In this document: positions 8,886-18,893 of the stretch, piece after piece | How positions within the stretch are numbered: the first letter of the stretch is position 1 | How the letters are laid out: the number at the start of each line of letters is the position of its first letter | Origin: Aporhodopirellula sallentina SM41 | GTDB lineage: Bacteria; Planctomycetota; Planctomycetia; Pirellulales; Pirellulaceae | Reading direction: 5' to 3' | DNA: 64,000 nucleotides | Assembly: GCF_000346505.1 (NCBI RefSeq) | Contig: NZ_ANOH01000364.1 | Location: forward strand, 1 to 64,000 | Program-made: the position numbers and the translations under genes | The notes under the pieces: generated by a model | Database searches by the model: none | The model's input: only the letters and a program-made list of their open reading frames with translations | What the model was told of the DNA's origin: nothing

Positions 8886-10589
8886 TTAACGGGAAAGACA
8901 CTCTTTCAACTTGCGTTCGAGTTCGCTCGTTTCGGTGTACCGCAACACCTTCGGCGGATCAGTCCCACGTGCATAGGCAAGTCGTTCCTTCCACACCTTT
9001 CGCAATCTTTCGAGTTGACCTTGGAATTGCGGTTCGTCGATCACGTTGTGCAGTTCCTGCGGATCTTCTCCGATGTGATACAATTCTTCGAAGATGGGTT
9101 CTTCCCCCTTCAAAGGCGATTCAACGTAGTGCCGATAAACCGCGATACTTTCGTCAGCGACGGCATACAGCATCTTTCCGACAGGAATCCCTAGCTGCTT
9201 GGCAGTGACAATTTTGGCGGACGACGGAAAGCTATCATTCGCGTAGTAGCGAATGTACTTCCATTCTTTGTCTTGAACCGCTTCGATACGTGGGTTACCG
9301 AAATGCGTCGCCCACAAATTCTCCGTAAAGATTGCGTCGTGTATCGGTTCCGAAGATCCATCAACAAGACTGCGTATACTTTTACCTTGAAAAGCGGAAG
9401 GCACATCAATTCCGGCGTAGTCGAGCATCATCGGAGCAATGTCGATACTCTGAACAAACTCGTCACAACGCCGTCCTCGCGCCGGTTCGCTCGCCATCGG
9501 GTTGCAAACGATAAAGGGCACATGAGTCGTCTGCTCATAGCAGAGAGCTTTCCCGCCCAAACCCTGCTCGCCGGTGAATAGCCCGTGATCAGAAGTGAAG
9601 ATAATGATCGTGTTCCGATCAATTCCCTCATTGCGAAGCTTCTGACGCACATTCCCGACCATCCGATCGATCCCGGTCATTGCTTGCATGCGGCGAATGA
9701 TTCGTTGTCGCGCCGTTTCAGGTTTATCCGAGTAGTCATAGCCGGTCTGACGTTCATCGGCTCGCAGAACGTCAGGCGGTAGCTTCGGCTCTTTGACATC
9801 TTCTTTGGCGATGTAGTTCGCTGGAAGTGGAATTTCGATGTCGCGATAGAGATCTTTGTAAATTGCGTCATCGCTCTCCCGCGATTGCATCGTTCCCGCT
9901 CCCGCATCATGCGGCAGGTTAAAGCAAATACTCAGACAGAATGGTTTGTCATCGGGACGAGAATCTAGAAATCGAATCGCCCCCTCGAGCCGATGGTCGT
10001 TCGACAGGAAATCGTCCACCCCTTCTTGCACGATCTCGACCTGAGTATCTGACTTCGCCGCGTGAAAGATTTCATGCAGTTCTTTGGGGTAGAACCGTAT
10101 ATGCCCATGGCCTGCATAGAAGTAATCAAACGACCGATCCATCAAACCACTCTCGTAACCACCCTCCCCGATGGGCGAGTGATTTTTGCCGACATATCCC
10201 GTGTAGTAGCCATTCTCTCGCATCACGACCGGATAGGACATCGTCCATGCTTCGGGCGACACGCTCGTTCCTGAGTTGAAATTGACGCCGTGCTTGCGTT
10301 CGAACTGACTCAGCAAAATCGATATCCGACTCGGCGTACAGATTGCGCTGGTAATGTACGCTCGATCGAAAAAGACACCGTCTCGAGCGAGCTGATCAAT
10401 ATTGGGAGTATGCGTCTGTTCGTTCCCATCGCATCCCATCATCCCGTAGGACTGATCATCTGTCAGAATAAAAACGAAATTCGGACGTTCGTTGGCTGAC
10501 GCGGTTCCCCACAGGCACACCCACATCACGCAAAAAGCAAACGCTCCCACTGCCCGTCGCCTTCGCACTGTATTTGTCGAGTGACTCAT
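8886..10589 (-). CDS. Secreted sulfatase with atypical second half of the signature
   Basis: 567 residues with a signal peptide at about 11-32 (cleavage after TASA). FVFILTDDQSYG holds the metal ligands, and the formylglycine cysteine is C84 in CTPSR. The usual T-G-R that closes the signature is replaced by ILLSQFERKHG. SICFNLPHDAG and FTSDHGLFTGEQG complete the active site. The start overlaps the stop of the upstream DUF5060 gene by ATGA, showing operon translation. Sulfate removal from an algal oligosaccharide is expected, but position and sugar are not predictable from motifs. Confidence 0.92.
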   Translation of the reverse strand: MSHSTNTVRRRRAVGAFAFCVMWVCLWGTASANERPNFVFILTDDQSYGMMGCDGNEQTHTPNIDQLARDGVFFDRAYITSAICTPSRISILLSQFERKHGVNFNSGTSVSPEAWTMSYPVVMRENGYYTGYVGKNHSPIGEGGYESGLMDRSFDYFYAGHGHIRFYPKELHEIFHAAKSDTQVEIVQEGVDDFLSNDHRLEGAIRFLDSRPDDKPFCLSICFNLPHDAGAGTMQSRESDDAIYKDLYRDIEIPLPANYIAKEDVKEPKLPPDVLRADERQTGYDYSDKPETARQRIIRRMQAMTGIDRMVGNVRQKLRNEGIDRNTIIIFTSDHGLFTGEQGLGGKALCYEQTTHVPFIVCNPMASEPARGRRCDEFVQSIDIAPMMLDYAGIDVPSAFQGKSIRSLVDGSSEPIHDAIFTENLWATHFGNPRIEAVQDKEWKYIRYYANDSFPSSAKIVTAKQLGIPVGKMLYAVADESIAVYRHYVESPLKGEEPIFEELYHIGEDPQELHNVIDEPQFQGQLERLRKVWKERLAYARGTDPPKVLRYTETSELERKLKECLSR

Positions 10590-12208
10590 CGGTTAGGCGC
10601 TCCTTCTTCCGTTTGCACTTGGACGATCAGAATGTCGAAGTGGTCGTTCTCTGGTTTGTCAAAACCTGGCCACTGAGTAATCGCTTTTTCAATCGGATCA
10701 GAATACTGACCGGTGTGCGGGTTCCACCATGTGCCCGTCATCTCTGCACCGGCATGCTTTTTCGGCATACGAACTCCGATGTTGATGTTCTCTTTGGGCA
10801 CATAGAAAATGAAGAGATCATCATCGTTGTGAAGACAGAACCCGCTATTGCTCTTCTTGTCTCCCGCCTTCAACTGAGCAAGGTCGAATCGTTCGACAAA
10901 CTCCCGCATGTGTTTGTAATACTGCAAACGCGGACGATCCTCAGGGGCCATCGCTTCGATATCCGCAATGAAAACGTTCCATGCTGCCCCCTGCCAATAG
11001 TGCGTCGGATAGGTTCCCGCGAATACACATTGGAAGGCTCGTTCGAGACAAACCTCCGGCGACGTATAGCTACCTTCGAAGACGACGTACGGGCCACGCT
11101 CATACCCACCATGCTCAATGTTCAAAATGGGTTGGTTCGCAAACTGCGACGCGATCTTGCTCATCACGCTGTAGAGCTCCGACGACCAAATTTGAACTGA
11201 GATGAAGTCCAGTTTTTTCGGAAACCGCGCACAATAGCCGTAGTCATGAACCGTCACCAAACGTCCGTAGGCATCCATATCACGCAACCGGCCAATCCGA
11301 TCCGTGATGTATCCAACATCGTTGTGACCGTAGCCGAGAGCCTCTTTTGAGATATCCCAAATCAGGTTCGGGTACGCCTGATAGCGTCGCACCACGTAGT
11401 CGAAGTACCGATTGTCGGCTTCTGAACCCGCCTCAGGCCAGTTCACCCTTTTGTTCCAAACATAAATCATCAGGTGAGCCGCGATCCCCTTTTCATCGAG
11501 ATACTCGATCACTCGGTCGAGTCGTTGGAAATACTCCACATTGAGTCGCGAATGATCGGGTTCGTCGTTGGTTCCACCAAAAGGAAACATGCTCGGAGCC
11601 CCGTAGTCATACCGCTTGTCCAATCGCTCATCCTTGGGCCACTTCACGTCGAAAGCGAACACGTTCATCACGACTTGATTGAACCCGTTCTTCGCGATCG
11701 TATCGACGAACCGGCGAGTGTTCGGGATGTCTTGGGCGTTGTCCGCGTCAAGCGCGAACAACCAGTCCGCTTCGATCGCAATGGGATAATACCCACCGCC
11801 ATCCTGATAAACAAAGTTTCGAACATTGTCGGGGTCGAGAGTTACCCCTCCTCGCCTTCCCTCACGGGCAGGTTCAACGTGCACCTCGCCCGATCTTCCA
11901 TCCAGTTCCGCGACGGCCCCGTGCGTTTCAAAGTTCCACACGCCAGCTTTGGGAGGAGTAAAGCGAATGACGAAGTCCGAGCCTCCGTTGTAAAACCCCG
12001 GCACTGTCAACGACTCCCCATCGGCATGCCGCAGCGTCGCCGAAAACTCCACCTCAAATGATCCATCAGTGGGCTCATCGAGATGGAAGTTCAATTCGTG
12101 CACGTCCCATTGCCGTGCCTCCGCATGCGTTTCGGCTGCGCTGCACACGCGCACCTGGCAAAACAACGCGACAAGAATCGCGACAGCAGTGAAAAAATAA
12201 TGTTTCAT
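10586..12208 (-). CDS. DUF5060-type glycoside-hydrolase-like protein
   Basis: 540 residues from the ATG at 12208, chosen because a signal peptide (HYFFTAVAILVALFCQ, mature from about AAETHAEA) begins there; the frame extends upstream without meaning. Residues about 30-120 form a beta-sandwich like DUF5060 (WDVHELNF, GGSDFVIRFTPPKAG). A TIM-barrel part resembling DUF4038/apiosidase-like enzymes follows. Possible catalytic acids lie in LIWDISKEALG and ILNIEHGGYERG, inferred from position only. A tail domain (GTWWNPHTGQ) resembles a collagen-binding-like C-terminal module. Its place between GH2 and sulfatase genes implies a role on the same glycan. The specific reaction is unknown. Confidence 0.8.
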   Translation of the reverse strand: MKHYFFTAVAILVALFCQVRVCSAAETHAEARQWDVHELNFHLDEPTDGSFEVEFSATLRHADGESLTVPGFYNGGSDFVIRFTPPKAGVWNFETHGAVAELDGRSGEVHVEPAREGRRGGVTLDPDNVRNFVYQDGGGYYPIAIEADWLFALDADNAQDIPNTRRFVDTIAKNGFNQVVMNVFAFDVKWPKDERLDKRYDYGAPSMFPFGGTNDEPDHSRLNVEYFQRLDRVIEYLDEKGIAAHLMIYVWNKRVNWPEAGSEADNRYFDYVVRRYQAYPNLIWDISKEALGYGHNDVGYITDRIGRLRDMDAYGRLVTVHDYGYCARFPKKLDFISVQIWSSELYSVMSKIASQFANQPILNIEHGGYERGPYVVFEGSYTSPEVCLERAFQCVFAGTYPTHYWQGAAWNVFIADIEAMAPEDRPRLQYYKHMREFVERFDLAQLKAGDKKSNSGFCLHNDDDLFIFYVPKENINIGVRMPKKHAGAEMTGTWWNPHTGQYSDPIEKAITQWPGFDKPENDHFDILIVQVQTEEGAPNR

Positions 12209-12447
12209 AGCAGCTTTCTTTGAATGCACCCTTGTAAAAAAATGGAACGTCAGGCGTGTTACGAATTGCCTCGCATCGCATTTGCCTCGCACATCGACTC
12301 TCGCTGTGAATGGCAACGGGTGCTGGTCACAGCAGCACCACATCGTCCGATACACAGAAACGCAAACGGCTCTCGACCGACTGATTCTCGGCCAATGATC
12401 AGACAGTCCTGCTGATCTGTTCTTTTGCACATGACTATTGAACAGGG

Positions 12448-14898
12448 CTATCTCACAGAGAGGGACACACTATCGCTGGCCAACCCTTCCGACTCGGCGC
12501 GAATCGATATCTCACCCGAGGCCTCCGCCGACCTCACTATCAGCATGCACAATCCATTAAATGCTTTTCGTTGATCGGCAATGAATGGAGCCGTAGTCGC
12601 CGCGTTGCCGTTGCCAACCGCCGCGATTGATCCTTTCCCTTCGACGCGAAAGTGAACCAGATTTGATGCCAGCGGACAAAGATTTCCGTCCGCGTCCTCG
12701 ATGCGAACGGTCACATAGGAAAGGTCCTGCCCGTCCGACGACAATTCTGTCCGATCAGGAATCAGTTTGATCTTGGCAGGCGCGCCCGCGGTCTTGATTT
12801 CCTTCTCCGCAACAGGTTTTCCATCGATGTATCCAACCACTCGGAGCGAGCCTGGAGTGAAGGGAACGTCCCAGGACAAACGATATTTCGACAACAGATT
12901 GTCTTTCTCGTAGCGGTTGAACTTGACGTGAATCTTTGTGAGATCCTTGCCCTTGATCCGGCGTCCGGCAGATTGCCCATTGACGAACAATTCCACCTCC
13001 TCGCAATTGGTATAGGCGTAGACCGGAATCACATCGTGTTTTGTGTGCTCCCAATTCCAGTGTGGCAACACGTGAACCATCGGTTCATCGGTCCACTGAC
13101 TTTGATAAAGATAAAACCGATCTTTTGGGAAACCGCACAAATCCACGGTTCCAAAATACGAACTTCGCGAAGGCCAATCTGCATTCCAATAACCATTGGT
13201 GCTATTGTCTTTGCCTCCATAAGGAGTTGGCTCACCGAGGTAATCAAATCCGGTCCATACGTATTCGCCCAAGACTTCTGGGTTCTTCTCCAAAGCATCA
13301 AACTCAATGTCGGGAGGATACGCCCAAGGTGGGCCAATCAAGTCGTAGCTCGTGACCTGTTTCGACTCATGAGTTTGATATTTCTCGATCGGCAAATGGT
13401 AAACCCCGCGACTACTCGTGCAGGACGACGTCTCTGAACCGACAACCGGAGTATTCGGCAAGAACTCATCGACCTGTTCACCATAGGCGAGCGGTTTGTA
13501 ATTCATCCCTGCGATATCGACCTGTGCCGCCATGCCACTCGCGTAGGGCCCAGGGAACCAGTTAAACCCGCATGTGGTCGGTCGGGTCGTGTCTAACGAT
13601 TTCACGTAATCGTTCAACTCTTTAGCGATCCGGTTGCCGTCTTCTTTGCTCGACTGTTCGAGAATTTCGTTCCCGATACTCCACATGAAAACAGACGGAT
13701 GGTTGCGATCGCGGCGAACCATATCTTTGATGTCGCGTTCCGCCCACTGAGCGAAAAACTTGTTGTACCCGTTGGGGACTTTCGCTTTCATCCAAACATC
13801 AAAAGCTTCCACCTGAACCAACAAACCCAGTTTGTCACAGAACTCGAGCAACTCATTGGAGGGCGGGTTGTGGCTGGTACGAATCGAATTCACCCCCATC
13901 GCCTTCATGATCTGCAGCTTTCGCTCGATCGCACGCCGGTTAACGATCGCGCCGAGTGGACCGTTATCGTGGTGCAAACACACTCCTTGAATCCGCGTGT
14001 GCTTTCCGTTGAGCAAGAATCCCTTTTCCTTGGAGAACTCTAAACTACGAACTCCAAACGTGGTGGAGATCTCATCTAAGACCTCGTCCCCTTGGGTGAC
14101 CTTCGTCACGAGCCGATAAAGATGAGGAGAATCGACATCCCACAACGCAGGTTTTTCAATCTCGATCTCCGCATGATTCTCAGCTTTGGCGACAAGTCTT
14201 GCTGAACCAACACTTTCTCCGGAGGGATCCATGACTTGGTACTCAATCCCCACGTCGCCATTATCGACTTCCCCTAACAGAGATGTTTCGATCGATACCG
14301 TGGCCTTGTCATCGGCAATCACAGGTGTCGTAACAAAAGTCCCCCACTGAGCAACCCGAATCGGATTTCGAACGTCAATCCAAACGTTGCGATAGATCCC
14401 CGCACCGGGATACCAGCGAGACGACAAGTCCTCTGGTGTTAACCTGACCGCGATGGTGTTCTCGCCTTCAGCGTTAAGGTATTCGCTAATGTCGTACTGA
14501 AACTCGATGTACCCATAGGGACGATTCCCTACAAACTGTCCGTTCACCCACACGTGAGCGTTGTACATCGCGCCGTCGAAAGTAAGCAGCACATCCTTGC
14601 CTTGAGAATCGGTCGGGGTATCAAATGTCTTTCGATACCAACCGGTTCCATGAAACGGCAACCCACCGCAGCGGGCGTTGTACTTAACATCAAACGGACC
14701 TTCGATCGCCCAGTCATGAGGCAACTGCTGCGGGCGCCACGACGAATCATCAAAGTCAACTGCCTCCGCACCCGGAGCCTCCCCTTTGTGAAAACGCCAT
14801 CCAGCATTGAACGACCGCCGGTAAAAGTCGTGAGAATCGGCGGCACTGGCATGCATGCTCGCGAGGGTCAAAAAGATCATTGCGATCGAACGGAACAT
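12448..14898 (-). CDS. Glycoside hydrolase family 2 protein (beta-galactosidase-like)
   Basis: 816 residues with a signal peptide (residues 1-20). The ATG at 14898 follows AAGGA by nine bases. The layout is the GH2 one: jelly-roll sugar-binding domain (residues about 22-180, with GTGWYRKTF and RWYPGAGIYRNVW), immunoglobulin-like domain (about 185-285), TIM barrel (about 290-600) and C-terminal beta domains. The acid/base is E411 in MWSIGNEI and the nucleophile E489 in VVGSETSS. Removal of terminal beta-galactose from agar- or porphyran-derived oligosaccharides fits the neighbours; the sugar specificity is inferred. It lies 239 bases before the DUF5060 gene and 258 bases after the GH86-like gene. 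Confidence 0.93.
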   Translation of the reverse strand: MFRSIAMIFLTLASMHASAADSHDFYRRSFNAGWRFHKGEAPGAEAVDFDDSSWRPQQLPHDWAIEGPFDVKYNARCGGLPFHGTGWYRKTFDTPTDSQGKDVLLTFDGAMYNAHVWVNGQFVGNRPYGYIEFQYDISEYLNAEGENTIAVRLTPEDLSSRWYPGAGIYRNVWIDVRNPIRVAQWGTFVTTPVIADDKATVSIETSLLGEVDNGDVGIEYQVMDPSGESVGSARLVAKAENHAEIEIEKPALWDVDSPHLYRLVTKVTQGDEVLDEISTTFGVRSLEFSKEKGFLLNGKHTRIQGVCLHHDNGPLGAIVNRRAIERKLQIMKAMGVNSIRTSHNPPSNELLEFCDKLGLLVQVEAFDVWMKAKVPNGYNKFFAQWAERDIKDMVRRDRNHPSVFMWSIGNEILEQSSKEDGNRIAKELNDYVKSLDTTRPTTCGFNWFPGPYASGMAAQVDIAGMNYKPLAYGEQVDEFLPNTPVVGSETSSCTSSRGVYHLPIEKYQTHESKQVTSYDLIGPPWAYPPDIEFDALEKNPEVLGEYVWTGFDYLGEPTPYGGKDNSTNGYWNADWPSRSSYFGTVDLCGFPKDRFYLYQSQWTDEPMVHVLPHWNWEHTKHDVIPVYAYTNCEEVELFVNGQSAGRRIKGKDLTKIHVKFNRYEKDNLLSKYRLSWDVPFTPGSLRVVGYIDGKPVAEKEIKTAGAPAKIKLIPDRTELSSDGQDLSYVTVRIEDADGNLCPLASNLVHFRVEGKGSIAAVGNGNAATTAPFIADQRKAFNGLCMLIVRSAEASGEISIRAESEGLASDSVSLSVR

Positions 14899-15156
14899 TG
14901 TGGGGCGTCCTTCAGAGATTGGCTCAATGCCGGGTTGCAGGGTGTTGAAGAAATTGAGTTTGAGTTCGTTTTTCGTCTATTGCGTATTTCTTTCAGTCGT
15001 CCAGGGAACGTCTTGGCGAACTCACATGACAGTTAGGATTGATCGAAACGGATTGAAGAACGCTCCGCCAATATGCGACAAAAAATCAACTTGCCAATGT
15101 TTGGTGCGAGGTTATGGCGGCGGTTCTCATGCAGATGAAACGACCGGGTCAGGTGC

Positions 15157-17202
15157 CTATTTGCTGTTCACGGCGGCGCGGATCACGACGCTTCCGATCG
15201 CGCCATCACCTCCGTCTGGGAAACGGATTGAGATCTGATTTTCGGACTTCAACCATGCCGGATCGAGAGCCACAAACTTGGTCATTGCGTATTCGCGATC
15301 AACAAAACGCTCCGCACAATCTTCCAACGGAACCTCCAATTCCATTCCGTTGAAACGAACAATCGGCGTTCTGTCTGATTCCGGTGAACGTGTCAGCCCG
15401 ATCCGCAGTTGTGCGTAATCAATCGCGGCGTCCTGTGGAACGACGACCACAAAGTTGGCCGCATCAACGGGCAGAGCCACCTTGTCTCCGTAGCAAACGA
15501 TCTCGTTGACACGACGTTCCTGCAGAATGGGAGCATCATGGTCGGCAATGATCATGATTGCCTCACGCCCTTCGACGCGGAGTCGCTTCGGTAATACGAT
15601 CGTGTCTTCGGTGTAGGAAACGGTAAAGTCGGGCTTCCTTCCAAATCGCCGGATCTCAACCGATTCGGCATCGATCCCATCGAGCTCGACGGTCTCCGGT
15701 GAAAAGCTCTGATTATTCACCACCAGAAACAGTTTCTTGCCATCAACAAACGCTCGGACCTGTAGATCGGGATCCTCACAGAGAGCCTTCACGCGTCGGC
15801 CCTGCAAATCCCGAAAGAACTTGAAGTACGCCAACATATCAGTTTCGACCCATTGCGACTGATCCTGATAGCCGCGCGGCACGTACAACTGGGCGTAGTA
15901 TTTCGGCCCCCAATTCCATGTGTTGGGCAACAGGAATGGAACCGTTTTCTGAACACAGTGAGGGTGTTCGACGAATGCCAACGTATTCGCGATGATGCTG
16001 CTGACGTGACCGAAGCAAACGACCGACCGCTTCTTCATCTCGTAGTCCCACGACGCCGGATCGGCATCGGGATAGTGTTCCGCCATGATCTGGCCCGCCA
16101 CGAATTCACCATCGAATTCCCCTTTGGGATCGCTTCCGATGTAGCCACCTTGCTCACTTACGACGACGTCAACATGCTTGCCGTGTGTGTTGACGGTGTA
16201 GTTCTGGACAAGGTCGAGCGTTCCTTCGAGTGCCACCCCCGACTGAATCCTTCCTCGCAACTCGCCGTCTCGCCATCGAAGGTAGTCATAGGTGTGGAAC
16301 GAATAGAAATCCATTCTCGCGTCGGTTCGGTCGATGAATTCTCGCAGCCCGCTAAATGATCCGTAGTTTTTGCGATAGAAGTAGCACACCGGCAAACACG
16401 GACCGCCGACCTTGACCGAAGGCGTTGCACGATGAACGAGAGCCATCGTTTTGAGATGCCAATCGGCCAGATGCTGTGTTTTTGGAAACGACCAATGCGG
16501 TTCGTTGACCGGCTCGTAGTAACTCGGACGATCAAAATCGTTGAAACCAAACTTCAACACCGCGGCGGACAAGTAGGCTGCGGCGTCAATATTCTTTGGC
16601 AAGAACTCTTCGTGCTTGGAATCACGCACCGATTCATCGGTCGTGAACTTCCCCATGTACTCGGGGAACGCATTGTGCTGACCATGCGCGGCAACGTTCA
16701 GGTTATCACCGAAGTCACGTGCCATTCGCTCCGAAGCCGCATCGATCTTCTCGCGTCTGAAACGCGAAATATCTGGATACCCTGGGCGATCTGGATCCTC
16801 CGGCATCGATTTTGACGGATACTTCACAACTCCCAATCGGCGACCGAACGATATCCCGAGTTCGCCGACGAGGTATTCATACATCTCGTCGTCCTTGACT
16901 CGTTTTTCAAAACCAGTGCCCTGATCGCAGATGTTGAAGTAACGCCGGCGCTCCAACTCCGATATGCCCTCAATCTCGCGGGTCGTTTCCGGTTCAATTT
17001 CAATCAGCACGACGTCGTCCGCATCAGCTTCCCCTCCGCTCTCACCTGATTGAGCATCACGGAGAGGAAAAAGAATGCAACCGATCACCATTGCCAACAA
17101 AAAGATCCCGGTCATACGGCACGCAAAGGACATCCTCCCGGATGCGAAGGATGGCGACTGGGCATCGCTCAGGTAGAACTTGCTGTTCATTGGATTGATC
17201 AT
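15157..17202 (-). CDS. Putative GH86-like beta-agarase/porphyranase
   Basis: 681 residues from the ATG at 17202, which overlaps the stop of the GH117 gene by ATGA; the frame continues upstream inside that gene but is not needed. A hydrophobic stretch (GIFLLAMVIGCILF) at about residues 31-44 is a signal peptide or anchor. The barrel contains YYEPVNEPHW (E234) and VVVSEQGGYIGS (E350), which I take as acid/base and nucleophile, and a C-terminal beta domain follows. The arrangement and YFNICDQGTGFEKR resemble GH86 enzymes, which cleave beta-1,4 bonds in agarose or porphyran. GH39 or GH50 are alternatives. The directly linked GH117 gene strengthens the assignment. Confidence 0.68.
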   Translation of the reverse strand: MINPMNSKFYLSDAQSPSFASGRMSFACRMTGIFLLAMVIGCILFPLRDAQSGESGGEADADDVVLIEIEPETTREIEGISELERRRYFNICDQGTGFEKRVKDDEMYEYLVGELGISFGRRLGVVKYPSKSMPEDPDRPGYPDISRFRREKIDAASERMARDFGDNLNVAAHGQHNAFPEYMGKFTTDESVRDSKHEEFLPKNIDAAAYLSAAVLKFGFNDFDRPSYYEPVNEPHWSFPKTQHLADWHLKTMALVHRATPSVKVGGPCLPVCYFYRKNYGSFSGLREFIDRTDARMDFYSFHTYDYLRWRDGELRGRIQSGVALEGTLDLVQNYTVNTHGKHVDVVVSEQGGYIGSDPKGEFDGEFVAGQIMAEHYPDADPASWDYEMKKRSVVCFGHVSSIIANTLAFVEHPHCVQKTVPFLLPNTWNWGPKYYAQLYVPRGYQDQSQWVETDMLAYFKFFRDLQGRRVKALCEDPDLQVRAFVDGKKLFLVVNNQSFSPETVELDGIDAESVEIRRFGRKPDFTVSYTEDTIVLPKRLRVEGREAIMIIADHDAPILQERRVNEIVCYGDKVALPVDAANFVVVVPQDAAIDYAQLRIGLTRSPESDRTPIVRFNGMELEVPLEDCAERFVDREYAMTKFVALDPAWLKSENQISIRFPDGGDGAIGSVVIRAAVNSK

Positions 17203-18470
17203 TTCGCTTCGGCTTGTTGATTCAGCTTTTTGGTCGACTCCGCGGCACGTTGTCGTTGCTGCTTGGTGAGCCCCAACCGGTAGTACATCTCCGGCTTCCA
17301 ATAGATGTGCGAACGTTTCATCACGGGATCATCGACATCCAGACTCAGATCGCAATCAAACCGCGTCAGCACCGCGTGGTTTTGCTTCCACGTCGTGACG
17401 GTTGTGAAGTGCGAGATGCCCCATGTGATCCCACGCCCATACTCGGTGTCCGTGAACGCATCGGGAATGAACGGGCCCCCCGCATTTGGCATCATCTGAG
17501 TAATCGAGGCGATTTCAAAATTGACACCATCTTCAGCGTACTGCACCGTCGAATGCTCGTTCCCATCGCGGATCACCAACGCGGCGATTCCCTTTTTAAA
17601 TGGGAACAGTGTCGTTTCGTGACCTGAATTGATCACGGGGTTCAGAGGATGTTTCTCGAATGGGCCTAGAGGATCGTCCGCAATCGCGAGTCCCTGCATC
17701 CGCACCAAATTTGGATCGCCGTCAAAATCCGACTTGTAGTACAGGTAGATCCGACCTTTGTAGACCAGCGGGTATGGATCATGAATAGAATACTGATCCC
17801 ACTCGCCTTCACCCCCGTTGGGTATGACGATCTCGTTATGCGGGGTCCAGGGTCCGTCGGGCGAATCGGCGTACGAAACCGCCACCGGACAATCGTCGCC
17901 TCGCTTGCCACTGGCTTCCATGAACCCTTGGTAGTAGAGGTAGTACCTACCTTTCCACTGCAGAATGTCGGTTGTTGATACCGACCGCCAACCCACGTTC
18001 GGTTTGGGTGGTCGCGGAATTGCGATGCCTTGCTCTTCCCAAACGAACCCGTCTTTGCTCGTCGCGTACCAGATATCGCATAGGTCCCAATCGCTCGAGG
18101 GTATGGTATCGGTAGAAGCATCTGCGCCCTGCGGCGGCGTGGGCGTGTGACGTTTGGTGTACCAAACGTAGTACTTGCCGTTCGCGAAGATAACTTTCGA
18201 CGGGTCGCGGCGCGAAATGGTGCCGTCGTGCCCGTTGTAGTCGAATCCCTTCAATTCGGTGTATTTGAACTGCGAATAGAGTTCATTGTGTTCAGGCCGC
18301 GGCGCCGACCACAGCGAGTAGTTGCGTTCCATCGCGGCGCTGAGCGGACGATTCGGTTTTTCCTTGGGCAACTTGAACGGAAACCCCGACTGCTGAGCCG
18401 CTGCTTGGGATGCAGCAATCAGCATCGCCGTCAGGACGAAAAGGGTGAAATGGGTTGTTTTCATGATCAT
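17199..18470 (-). CDS. GH117 alpha-1,3-(3,6-anhydro)-L-galactosidase-like enzyme
   Basis: 423 residues from the ATG at 18470, preceded by AAGGA at a five-base distance. A signal peptide ends near AAAQQSG. The five-bladed propeller sequence matches my memory of Bacteroides plebeius GH117 closely: PLSAAMERNY, then SRRDPSKV (D89), YATSKDGFVWEEQG, YYLYYQG, GGEGEWD, SIHDPYPLVYKG (D231), INSGHETTLFPF with the catalytic histidine, and DAFTD, ending in RFDCDLSLDV. Such enzymes release the terminal anhydro-galactose from neoagaro-oligosaccharides. It is the first gene of the operon and is coupled to the GH86-like gene. Exact regiochemistry (agar or porphyran) cannot be read from sequence. Confidence 0.9.
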   Translation of the reverse strand: MIMKTTHFTLFVLTAMLIAASQAAAQQSGFPFKLPKEKPNRPLSAAMERNYSLWSAPRPEHNELYSQFKYTELKGFDYNGHDGTISRRDPSKVIFANGKYYVWYTKRHTPTPPQGADASTDTIPSSDWDLCDIWYATSKDGFVWEEQGIAIPRPPKPNVGWRSVSTTDILQWKGRYYLYYQGFMEASGKRGDDCPVAVSYADSPDGPWTPHNEIVIPNGGEGEWDQYSIHDPYPLVYKGRIYLYYKSDFDGDPNLVRMQGLAIADDPLGPFEKHPLNPVINSGHETTLFPFKKGIAALVIRDGNEHSTVQYAEDGVNFEIASITQMMPNAGGPFIPDAFTDTEYGRGITWGISHFTTVTTWKQNHAVLTRFDCDLSLDVDDPVMKRSHIYWKPEMYYRLGLTKQQRQRAAESTKKLNQQAEAK

Positions 18471-18893
18471 CAAAATCCTTGACGGTGGGGAAAATCGCCG
18501 CACCCGTTGTTAAATGTCAACATCGAGCCCTAGCTACCCAGATTCTATTCCCGTGACCGGCTTTTTGTAGCGGTTCAGTCACGTATCCGACTGGACTTCG
18601 CGAAATATAGACTTCAGGCGTCTAAGCACACCTCAATGAACCGAACTGGCTTCAGCCAGGCTTCCGATTCCGCTTCTTCAAACCGCGACGGACATTCATT
18701 GGTTTCCGCGTTCACGGATCGATTCTTAGTCAACGACTTTTGACTCGAGCCCAGCATGGACCGCATCGCACGCGGGGCGGGGTGATACGATACACCGCAT
18801 ACTTCGGCTCGCCGATTCGACATTGATGGTTTGCATCCAGCCGGTTCCACCGCCGACTGCATCGTGTTCTGTTTCACTCTCATGAGCAATCCG
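18471..18893. promoter_or_regulatory. Leader/promoter region of the polysaccharide operon
   Basis: 423 bases upstream of the GH117 start and downstream of the anti-sigma gene. It must hold the operon promoter unless transcription runs through from the sigma/anti-sigma pair, which is on the same strand. I could not identify a sure -35/-10 pair or operator, and no gene is apparent. Confidence 0.45.

Noticed and set aside
12209-12430. N-terminal extension of 74 codons for the DUF5060-type protein
   Set aside because: It would place a signal peptide in the middle of the protein.
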